Assembly: GCA_900404475.1 (NCBI GenBank)
Contig: OUQQ01000243.1
Location: forward strand, 6,546 to 26,903
Source: Spongospora subterranea
Lineage: Eukaryota > Endomyxa > Phytomyxea > Plasmodiophorida > Plasmodiophoridae
Reading direction: 5' to 3'
DNA length: 20,358 nucleotides
Both the position numbers and the translations under genes were made by a program. Shown in pieces: positions 9,255 to 20,358 of the stretch (positions are counted from its first letter, which is position 1; each line of letters begins with the position of its first letter). The notes under the pieces were generated by a model. It was not told where the DNA came from and searched no databases. It was given only the letters and a program-made list of their open reading frames with translations.

Positions 9255-10017
9255 CTAATCTTGTCGATCATTGGTTGATGGTCCAGGACGCGACCAGCAA
9301 AAAACCGCAATCTCGTCTTCAAACACCTGTGCGGATCGATGAGGGAAGTATTCTGTTGCGTCCCTTGCGGCATCGTCCGGCGTGATTTCGACCTCTGGTT
9401 TCCTGGATAATGCGTCAGGTTCCCCGGAAAGTGCTCCCGCTTTGTGGATAATGACGTAATCGCATTCGGATAAAAGCATAGACCATCTGGCTTGCCTTCT
9501 CTTGAGGAATCTTGCTGGTCGAGAACAATGTAAGGTTCTTGTGGTCGCTAAAACTTGAATCTTGTAAGAACTACCTTACAGTAAATGTCGCCATTGACGG
9601 AACGACTCCACTATGGACAACAGTTCCTTGTCATGCGTTTCGTAATTTATCTCTGACGCGGTGAATTTTCGGGTGTAGAATGCAATTGCGTGCAAGTGGT
9701 TGTCTTAATCCGGCTGTGAAAGAACAGCACAAAATCAGACGCATCCGTTTGGAAATGCATGGCGCTGTCGGATTATAATGAGCGAGTACTGGTGCCGATA
9801 CGAATGCGTTCTTCAAACTTTGGAAAGCTGCCTCCGTTTCTGGAACCCAGTTGATTACAGCGTCCTTCTTTGTTAGTGCTACTAGGGGCATGACTATATG
9901 GATGAGTAGTTCGCGATGAAGATGCGATAGAAATTCGCAAATTTTAAAAAGCATTGTATTCCCTTGAGGTTTGTCGGATACCCACACATCAATCGTTCCG
10001 ACTTTCTCCGCATCCAT
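9255..10017 (-). pseudogene. RT connection and RNase H remnant, frameshifted
   Basis: The frame 10017-9631 starts with MDAEKV and includes ALTKKDAVINWVPETEAAF and LKNAFVSAPVLAHYNPTAP, the standard connection between RT and RNase H. Another frame around 9590-9680 reads AIAFYTRKFTASEINYETHD and KELLSIVESFRQWRHLL, which is RNase H. The final frame (9479-9255) has the end-of-RNase-H signature ALSGEPDALSRKPE after LLSECDYVIIHKAG. At least two frame changes and an in-frame stop after RQWRHLL separate these pieces, so the domain is dead. Confidence 0.85.
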
Positions 10018-10068
10018 CTTCAGGCCATCCGTTGAAATACTGTAATCAAATAGTCGACTTGTTTCGAA

Positions 10069-10655
10069 TCAAATACACGCTTCTCCAGTTTCGCGCAAAA
10101 CTTTGCCTCTCTTGAGCATTGTAGCACTCATGAGAAAGTCCCTCTGATGGGACTCTGCAGAGCTTGAGTAGCTAAGGATATCGCCGAGGTGCACTAAGTC
10201 TTGGAACGTGTCGTGCATGAGGCGTTGGACATGAGCCGGTGCGTTCATTAACCCGAAGGGCATGACCATGCACTCGAAGGGAAAGTTGAGAGCGGTCTTC
10301 CATTCTTCGCCCTTTTTTATACCAAGTTCTACGCCCTGCGAAGATCGATCTTCGTGAAGACCGTTGCTTCGCCGAGTTGCCATAAGATGTGACCAATCAA
10401 CCCGGAAGCGAGTAGGGCTTGTTTTTGTTAAGGTGCTGAGTTCCCTGTAATCAAGCAAAATCGTAAGCTTTGATCGTTCTTGCTTGTGAAAACAATCGGG
10501 ACTCCACACTGGGAATGACGGTAAAATCCCATTTGCAGGCCCTGAATGTATTCGCGCAGGGCTTCTTTTTTTTCACACTGAAGACTGTAGACTCGTTGTT
10601 TGGTAAGGTTCCGCCGTCGTCTTTGAAGTTTATGGCGCAATCGATATCTCGGTGA
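10069..10655 (-). pseudogene. Reverse transcriptase remnant, frameshifted
   Basis: The upstream frame (to 10428) has the RT N-terminal pattern: RVYSLQ, then LREYIQGLQMGFYRHSQC, then VPIVFTSKN. The downstream frame (10509-10069) begins with a DYRELS block (the family's DYR.LN) and continues through IKKGEEWKTALNFPFECMVM and PFGLMNAPAHVQRLMHDTF. The catalytic YLDDILIYS motif has decayed to HLGDILSYS, losing the first of the two active-site aspartates. Frame changes occur near 10440-10500. Taken together this is a Ty3/gypsy-type RT that cannot be active. Confidence 0.85.
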
Positions 10656-10912
10656 ATGGGAACCGTGTTCGGCAGTGGATTTTCAAGAACGTAGGCGAAC
10701 TCTATATATCTGTTTGGGTATTCAGTGCTCGGTTTCTTTAGGTGTTGAGGCTTTCATTCAACAATGGTAAGACTGCATAGCTGGCGTCACGATTCTTTGG
10801 CTTACCTTCTGTCTCCCAGTTGATTTACGGTATCGGAAGTCGCCCCTAGCAACCCACTCTTGTCGACGCTCTGCTATGCGGTTGTCGATCCGTATCGAGT
10901 CAGAATTAGTCC

Positions 10913-11219
10913 CTATAAGCTTGTCGGCATCGGTGCCCGGGCCAGATCGTCCTTGACGTCCTCGTTCAGTCCAATTCGGTAACGGTCGGCCTTCGTCTCA
11001 TCGTTCCATGTGGTATCCACCGCAAGTTTCCTAAACTCGGCAGCAATATGTCGATTCTGAACGTCGTCCCTGTCGGATGTGTCCCAATCGGATTTCCGCC
11101 GTTCGTCTCCGATCCGGATCACAAAAAACCTTGAAGCTGGTTTTGAAACGCGCCCAGTCGCGTGTCATCGGGTCATTCGCCTTAAGAATGGGTGAAACCA
11201 GTCCAGCGCCGGTCCCCAA
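10913..11219 (-). pseudogene. Retrotransposon gag remnant, frameshifted
   Basis: Two minus-strand frames together cover a Retrotrans_gag-like domain. The first (11219-11031) carries RFKTSFKVF and AEIRLGHIRQG, the usual 'arm repeats' with an RQG..S..Y motif. The second (down to 10913) continues with AAEFRKLAVDTTWNDE and YRIGLNEDVKDDLA, the typical EFR.LA...W and GL...VKD.LA blocks. The switch of frame falls near 11040-11060, so a small indel broke the gene. The Gag domain normally forms the capsid of the intracellular retrotransposon particle. No zinc knuckle follows. Confidence 0.75.
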
Positions 11220-11890
11220 GGCGGCATACCAGAAGTCCTTTACAACAAAAGTATATCGATGACGTTTTGCTTTACATTAATAATCTTGACAAAATGCTTA
11301 TCAGACAACCAGAAACATTTAGTACAGAAGATACATTGACGACGTGTCCAATTCCTTGATGATTCAGTGTGTATTCGAAAGATCATGGATACGTGGTCAA
11401 TGAATCTTTTTGTACACGAAGACTGCTGGTTGTGAAAATCTTGTCAAGATTATCAAAGTAAAATTAGCGCATTGAGTGGCACAATATGGCGCCACCTTGT
11501 TGTGGGTAAAAAACCTGTTACCGTACGTGCAAAAGTGGAAAAGTTGAGCGAAAGATCATTGAAACGAAGTCGGATGATATTGATTATGTTATGGATGATC
11601 CATATTCGAAAATAATGAGGAAACCATCAAAAGAAAATGAGAGTGGTCCATTGGTATCTCCATGCAATTCTCACGTCATCCCCATCAGGTGTCTCAAGGC
11701 AACTGTAAGGTTCCGATTGCGACGTTGTGATTGCGTCTACCAGTGATCGATCACCGTTCGTCGATCTGCCTGCCCAGGGGTTCAGAGTCAAGACAAGGAG
11801 TGCGCAACCTTATGTGTTGCGCAAATCTTCCGTTGGTGGTGCAAATAGTGCGAGCACGTTCACAACCTCATTACCGTGATTTTGGGGGTA
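11220..11890. other. Stretch between retroelement and MCM7, with an isolated RT-like motif
   Basis: No gene is supported. On the plus strand 11252-11275 reads YIDDVLLY, followed by INNLDKMLIR. This resembles the catalytic YxDD box of a reverse transcriptase but lies in the opposite direction to the adjacent gypsy element. The frame stops after about 35 codons and no neighbouring RT block is recognisable. The last 200 bases before 11891 should contain the MCM7 promoter and 5' UTR; no clear core element stands out. Confidence 0.4.
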
Positions 11891-15999
<4,109 letters not shown>

Positions 16000-17370
16000 T
16001 TCACCTGTTTCTAGCTTATAAAGTAATTCACACCATTTTTTATGCCTTCACCGTTTCACCAAACCGGGTCCGATCAACCTGTTTCAGGGTCGTTTTTCAA
16101 CCCGCTCTCCCGTGGTAAAGAGCTGAATCTTTCTTTCGGAATGGACTCATCATTCAAAGAATCCCGAAAAACTTGGCAAGTTGCCAAGACAGAATAAATG
16201 TATTGCCAATTTGCCTTACGGAGTTGAGTTCCAACGCTTTGTTTCTTACAGAAAACAAGATGGGGCCAACTGCTTGGAAGTTATCGCAATTATGTTAGTA
16301 ATGCTGTTCACATCACCACAAAAGCGGCAAAATCAAGTGTCTGAAAACGTTGGAGAAGGTAGGGAGAGTTATTGTATTCCAGAACTTACTCCCCGAAGCA
16401 ACAACGAAAACCGAAGCGGGCGGCCTGAAACATGATGTTTCTGGGAAAATATACGACATCGAAGTATATGACATCGAACTCGCGACCTCTGATAGCCATC
16501 ATACGGTCGTGCCCGAGATGTGCACAGTAAGAAACTGACCCATCAGGTACTATAGTATGATGGCACAAGGCCATCATTCTCGATTTCTTACATCCCTAAA
16601 GACGTTCAGATCATGACATATATTACAGGGCACGGATTCTAGGCCAAATACGAGATCCTCATTCGCCTAATCCAAGTTCGTTTTGCACATTCTGTTATTT
16701 CTTTTTACCTCTAAACCCTGAAAGTACCAATACCAATTTCTGAACTTTGAAAGCACCTCATATCTCTGTTTGATGCTTTTTACTGAAATTTGTCTGCAAC
16801 CAACTGGCTTTGATGTTTCTCAATTCCTGTCATTGCATTTTGTGTCTTCCTTGTCATCCATCTGCACCATTTCAGTGCGAACGCGTTTGCATCTCTCAAG
16901 TATTTTAACATTTTTCTTATGTGAACGATCGATCTCAATTTATCGCAAACTTATGGTTTGTGCCCGGATGACGAGCGATCGTCGGATGACCCTAGCGTAG
17001 ATAAGGGTACTACAGACCTACCACGAATGTGTTGAACCCATACACAAACAAAAAGTTCGATGTGAGCATCACATGCTGCCTGAGCGTCTCGAGGTCTGAT
17101 TTCGATCCCCACGGAAATGGGTATTTCTCAGGATCTGTGCAATTCTTGAGGCAGACCCTCCCTTGTCATTCGTAATTGTTTTTCCGTTGTCATCATTCTG
17201 CACTATTCTAAGGTGAACATGGGTAGGTGTCAGCTGTTCCTCAGGTAGATTGTTGGAATTCTGACCCTTGTTACGAATCAGCATAAAAAATCCCAGAATC
17301 TCGTAGTTTGAGCTAACAAGACGTTGCCCGAACTGAGCAGATCAGACCGTACAATTTATTTATTTTCCAG
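16000..17370. other. MCM7 3' flank and anonymous sequence with tRNA-like patches
   Basis: No defensible gene in about 1.37 kb. The open frames at 16181-16538 overlap and carry no motif. A perfect 10-bp inverted repeat lies at 16495-16504 and 16555-16564 (GCCATCATAC / GTATGATGGC) with a 50-base loop. Two short segments resemble tRNA T-arm/B-box sequence: GAGGTCGCGAGTTCGATGTC on the minus strand at 16470-16489, and GAGGTCTGATTTCGATCCCC on the plus strand at 17091-17110. Neither folds into an obvious complete cloverleaf, so at most they are tRNA-derived fragments. The stretch 16680-17000 is T-rich and otherwise featureless. Confidence 0.4.
16495..16564. repeat. Perfect 10-bp inverted repeat
   Basis: GCCATCATAC at 16495-16504 is the exact reverse complement of GTATGATGGC at 16555-16564. 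The 50 bases between form a long loop and the match does not extend further on either side. There is no T-run after it and no neighbouring open frame to suggest a transposon end or terminator. The function is unknown; a chance match of this length within 70 bases is unusual but not remarkable. Confidence 0.5.
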
Positions 17371-17635
17371 AGCAGCTGCTCGGGGCCTGGGACCTGCTGG
17401 ATTTCTTGAGTTTTGCCGTCGCAGAAGTGTCGATATTCAGCATTCCATTTCTGGTACTATTTGTTAAGTCACTGCTTGATCGTTCATTAAATGACGTTTT
17501 TTTGCAGAGGACGATGCCTTTGATAGCGAAAATGGTTTCGAAGAAGTCGTTAGTCGTTACCAGGAAGAACCCGACTTTAAAGTGTACGTGATTGAAATTG
17601 CTGTCAACTTTGCCCTTTGTGATCCGGTTGACACA
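17371..17635 (+). CDS. Two exon-like segments of an unrecognised gene (partial)
   Basis: A pyrimidine-rich acceptor (TATTTTCCAG, ending 17370) precedes an open segment to 17453. A short intron-like stretch follows (GTACTA...TTTGCAG, 54 bases, or 56 if the next AG is used), then a second open segment from 17508 or 17510 to 17635 that ends at GTAAGT. The second segment reads DDAFDSENGFEEVVSRYQEE and then PDFKVYVIEIAVNFALCDPV, which looks like real protein, with many acidic residues then a beta-like hydrophobic run. Exon 1 is hydrophobic in the frame that fits the second acceptor (LLGAWDLLDFLSFAVAEVS) and basic in the frame that fits the first. I recognise no family. No start or stop codon is assigned. 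The donor lies inside the inverted dynamin fragment described separately. Confidence 0.3.
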
Positions 17636-17820
17636 GTAAGTATCTGCCATCGTGAAGTTTCAGATATGCATTTGGAATTCGGTGGGGTTTCTGGGCAATG
17701 GTCTCACGACATTGGTGAATTTCACGCTTGACGGTCAAGTCATCGGATGGGAACTTGACCACTTTTTTCAATGGTGTTTGCCGCTTGGAGCCAAAGCTGG
17801 GTGAATTCTACCTGAGGCGA
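17634..17820 (-). pseudogene. Inverted, frameshifted fragment of the neighbouring dynamin-like gene
   Basis: The reverse complement of this segment aligns with 19619-19804 of the dynamin-like gene. By hand I count 14 substitutions and one inserted A over about 186 aligned bases, roughly 92% identity. The extra base (six A instead of five after CACCATTG) shifts the reading frame, so this is not functional coding sequence. The matching part encodes the start of the dynamin middle/stalk region (from SPQVEFTQ to NGRYSL). The match stops sharply on the 17634 side and fades on the 17820 side. No other part of the gene was found inverted nearby, so this is a partial duplication, not a second gene. 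Confidence 0.9.
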
Positions 17821-18643
17821 AGTCACTGTTGCAGCTATTACCCAGGCCTATTAGACGATTGACCCCTTTTATCTGGCGATCTGAATGGTTAAATAGATAC
17901 GACTGGAATATGCCAGGGACGTGTCTTGGGAAATAATACGTGTCCTGACATTCTCTTTCCTTGGGTCAATTACAGATTTTCTGGATACCGTTGATGCAAC
18001 TTGGTTATACGTCGTCGCAGCAATGAAAGAATACTCAGCAAGTCCATTTGCGGGTTCCCGTAGACCCTTCAAATGGAGTTTAACCGTTCCAATCAAGTTG
18101 AACAATTGAGGAGTCGCCGATGAATTCGATAATCCAACCCGTCCTGACCTTCATGGAACGGTCGATCGGGGGTTCGTCATGAGTACAATTGCCGACTGTG
18201 GGTGTTCCTCCAAAACGCGCCCAGAGATATTCCGGAGATAGTAATGATTTGCAATAGCGACACGACCAATGTGTTATTGATTCGCCATCTGGACGAATGC
18301 TCAATCGAATAGTGGACGTCAATCACTATTTACTATGGTGAACGGAAAGGGGCCAATCAACAATGCTTTCATATTTGATGTTGAGATGTGCACATTCTCA
18401 AATTCCGTCCACGAGTGAAGTGACAGCACCAAAAGTTTTCTGAACTGCAGGTTTTGAGGTCGTGATCCATTTTGTCATATTGACGGCGGTATCTGATCCA
18501 CAATTCGTCCGACCCCAACTTATGATGTTTATGGGGGTTTCAAGTACCGCCGAGATAAGGCCGACAGACAAACCATGCGCCGGTTAAGGGAGAATGCATC
18601 ATAGTGTAATTGGCGAGTTAAACGAGACAAAGATCATCAAATC
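17821..18643. other. Spacer between dynamin fragment and dynamin-like gene
   Basis: About 820 bases. On the minus strand two abutting frames (18322-18080, then 18105-17869) read protein-like, with EYLWARFGGTPTVGNC, then GWIIEFIGDSSIVQLDWNG, then a change of frame into KLHLKGLREPANGLAEYSF. They could be a broken gene fragment of unknown family, but there is no ATG and no recognised motif. A 7-bp inverted pair (GGCGGTA / TACCGCC) occurs near 18484 and 18545. The part just before 18644 should hold the promoter of the dynamin-like gene, and an in-frame TAG at 18602 limits upstream extension. Confidence 0.35.
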
Positions 18644-20358
18644 ATGAACAACCCCTTCGATACCCCTGAGACCCTCGATCTTCTCGACAAGAACGATAAG
18701 ATACGGGCGATCATCGGGATGAGCAATAAAGACTTTCAGAACCTGCTGCCGTCGATTGTTGTGGTTGGGGCCCAATCCCATGGAAAGAGCAGCGTATTGG
18801 AGGCAGCGTCCGAGATCAAATTACCAGCTGGTAGCGGTATGGTCACCAAACGGCCGCTCGTTATGCAATTGCGAAAAGGCCGACGGGAATCCATCAAGTT
18901 TCAGGCGACGTTCGGGCAACAAGAAACCGACATCAGCACCGACGAGGTTTGCCAAGCCGTCGTTGCTGAAACGGCACGTAGCGATGAAGAACAAAAGGAG
19001 GAGGGGAATTTGACCGGGATCGTCGATCAGCCGATGACTTTACGAATTGAGTCGGAGAGTAGTCCCAATGTGACCATGATCGACCTGCCAGGAATCAAAT
19101 ACGACACTAAAGACGCTGGCGAGCGTATCAAGTCCATGATCCGGACGTATATCCAGCCGAAATCGGCGATCATTCTGGTCGTGCATAACGCAACTGTCGA
19201 TGCCGACACAAATCAGGGATTTGAACTGGCCGCCAAGGTCGATGAGAAAGGATTACGAACCTTGTGCGTTCTGACACATGTGGACATGGTCTCGGACCCA
19301 GCAGATATGGAGGCCAACGTCATCAGGAAGCTGAACGACCCAAACATCACGTACGTCGCGGTTCGTAATCCGTCCACGAGCGAGCACGAGACGATCACGT
19401 TTGCGAACGCCCACCAGAAAGAGCAGGAATATTTCGCCACGAACTCGATGATTGACTCGAGAATTTACCGGGATCGGACGGGGATCAAGGCGCTGTTGAA
19501 AAGGATTGAGACTCTCTACTGTCAGGCGGTGTTGGATTCCCAAGTCCCTCTGCGAAAGAAGCTGTTCGAGGAACGGGCGAAATATGAGAAAGAATTGGTG
19601 CAGTTTCCAGATGTAATTTCGCCTCAGGTCGAATTCACCCAGATTTGGCTCCAAGCGGCAAACACCATTGAAAAAGTGGTCAAGTTCCCATCCGATGACT
19701 TGACCGTCAAGCGTGAAATTCACCAATGCTGTGAGACCATTGCCCAGAGACTCGACCAAATTCCAGATGCTTATCTAAAACCTCACAATGGCAGATACTC
19801 ACTGGTCAAGCTGGTCGAATGCCTTGAAATATCTGGTGGAATCATGCTGCCGAATTTCACACCATATGATCCCATTGAGGAGTTCATTCGCTACAATGTC
19901 GCCAGACACGCCGAACTTGCTATTGGGTTCTTGCGAAAGAAGATGGAGGAGCAACTGGCCCTCATCGCCAAAGAGGTCATGAATCGGGTCAGAAACGAGA
20001 AAGGATCCAACCTGATTTATGGGCCCTGTTTTATGCTGATTGAAGACGAACTGACGGGTGTCATGTCTAAATTGAGCAAAAAGTTCGATGATCGAATGAA
20101 AGAGATTTGTGTGGACGAGTGCAGTTCAATCTGGACAGTCAATACCTCTTTGTATATCAGTGGTTTGGAAGACGACAATGAGAATAACCGTATAGATGAT
20201 CAGCAGTTATTTGATGCATTTGGAGGCAATGAACACGTTCAGGAACTGCTACAATCGAGAGAATCTCTAAAGGAGCAGACTAAAGTGTACTTTCGCACGT
20301 TTGCGTCGTATTGGCGGGTTTTCGTCACGACGTTCGTGGACGGGATCGGAAAATGTGC
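18644..20358 (+). CDS. Dynamin-superfamily GTPase, intronless, truncated by window end
   Basis: A single open frame of 571 codons runs off the right edge. The ATG at 18644 is the first after an in-frame TAG at 18602. Dynamins are large GTPases that assemble on membranes and remodel or cut them. The GTPase domain shows G1 GAQSHGKSS (42-50), a G2 threonine in GSGMVTKRP (about 62-70), G3 DLPG (147-150), G4 THVD (211-214; usually TKxD) and VRNPS as a likely G5 around 239-243. After about residue 280 a long, charged, helical middle/stalk region begins, with GGIMLPNFTPYDPIEEFIR typical of dynamin-like stalks. A GTPase effector domain would lie beyond the window. The G1 loop has His instead of the usual Ala/Ser before GKSS. 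The gene lacks introns and looks more GC-rich than MCM7. The specific subfamily (Mx-like, Vps1-like) is not determined. Confidence 0.92.
   Translation, partial: MNNPFDTPETLDLLDKNDKIRAIIGMSNKDFQNLLPSIVVVGAQSHGKSSVLEAASEIKLPAGSGMVTKRPLVMQLRKGRRESIKFQATFGQQETDISTDEVCQAVVAETARSDEEQKEEGNLTGIVDQPMTLRIESESSPNVTMIDLPGIKYDTKDAGERIKSMIRTYIQPKSAIILVVHNATVDADTNQGFELAAKVDEKGLRTLCVLTHVDMVSDPADMEANVIRKLNDPNITYVAVRNPSTSEHETITFANAHQKEQEYFATNSMIDSRIYRDRTGIKALLKRIETLYCQAVLDSQVPLRKKLFEERAKYEKELVQFPDVISPQVEFTQIWLQAANTIEKVVKFPSDDLTVKREIHQCCETIAQRLDQIPDAYLKPHNGRYSLVKLVECLEISGGIMLPNFTPYDPIEEFIRYNVARHAELAIGFLRKKMEEQLALIAKEVMNRVRNEKGSNLIYGPCFMLIEDELTGVMSKLSKKFDDRMKEICVDECSSIWTVNTSLYISGLEDDNENNRIDDQQLFDAFGGNEHVQELLQSRESLKEQTKVYFRTFASYWRVFVTTFVDGIGKC

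Larger units (their letters stand above)
9023..11219 (-). mobile_element. Degenerate, internally deleted Ty3/gypsy-type LTR retrotransposon remnant
   Basis: Reading the minus strand from high to low coordinates gives fragments in canonical Ty3/gypsy order: Gag domain (10913-11219), reverse transcriptase (10069-10655), RT connection and RNase H (9255-10017), then the integrase HHCC-type zinc region (9023-9138). RNase H before integrase is the Ty3/gypsy order. Every domain is broken by frameshifts or stops, so the element cannot be autonomous. Only about 260 bases separate the Gag remnant from the start of RT, too few for the rest of Gag, a CCHC knuckle and the aspartic protease, none of which I find. 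That indicates an internal deletion. The integrase core is also missing. LTRs and a primer-binding site were not recognised. Confidence 0.85.

Noticed and set aside
8995..9258. An 87-codon plus-strand frame with many cysteines.
   Set aside because: It is antisense to the integrase zinc-region remnant of the retrotransposon, and the cysteines arise from the opposite-strand coding.
17360..17650. A 96-codon minus-strand frame starting in the dynamin fragment.
   Set aside because: Its first codons come from the frameshifted fragment and the rest is antisense to the better-looking plus-strand exons. No motif was seen.
19253..19759. A 168-codon minus-strand frame.
   Set aside because: It is a shadow of the dynamin-like GTPase, whose plus-strand frame carries all G-motifs.

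Overview
This is eukaryotic nuclear DNA. Several genes are only readable if short, T-rich, GT...AG introns are removed, and decayed retrotransposon sequence lies between genes. No bacterial operon, rRNA, convincing intact tRNA or CRISPR array was seen. Compact introns (about 55-340 bases), a GT77-type glycosyltransferase, a FYVE-like protein and a complex I accessory-type protein would fit a stramenopile such as an oomycete. That placement is inference; only 'compact-intron unicellular or filamentous eukaryote' follows from the sequence.

Layout. 1-2085 holds no gene I can defend, but contains a purine-rich minisatellite at 1470-1589. 2086-2518 (+) is a two-exon gene for a small mitochondrial membrane protein, possibly NDUFB8/ASHI-like. 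3874-5046 (+) encodes a type II membrane glycosyltransferase of the Nucleotid_trans/GT77 type. 5795-7158 (+) is a three-exon gene for a FYVE-like zinc-finger protein with a possible N-myristoylation start. 7720-7962 (-) is a short coiled-coil, proline-rich reading frame facing it. 9023-11219 (-) is a broken Ty3/gypsy retrotransposon with gag, reverse transcriptase, RNase H and integrase zinc-finger remnants in order, split by frameshifts and missing the middle of gag-pol. 11891-15999 (+) is the best-supported gene: MCM7, the replicative helicase subunit, in 12 exons whose phases all fit (748 residues). 16000-17370 is mostly anonymous. 17371-17635 (+) has two exon-like segments of an unknown gene. 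17634-17820 (-) is an inverted, frameshifted fragment of the neighbouring dynamin-like gene. 18644 to the window end (+) is that gene: an intronless dynamin-superfamily GTPase, open at the right edge.

The genes do not form a pathway. They are separate housekeeping and membrane-traffic functions: DNA replication, mitochondrial respiration, Golgi glycosylation, phosphoinositide-type membrane targeting and membrane remodelling. The most unusual part is the right end, where a dynamin-like gene sits about 0.8 kb from an inverted 187-base copy of its own stalk-coding region. The edge of that copy supplies a GTAAGT splice-donor-like site to a plus-strand exon-like sequence. No clearly new molecular system was found.
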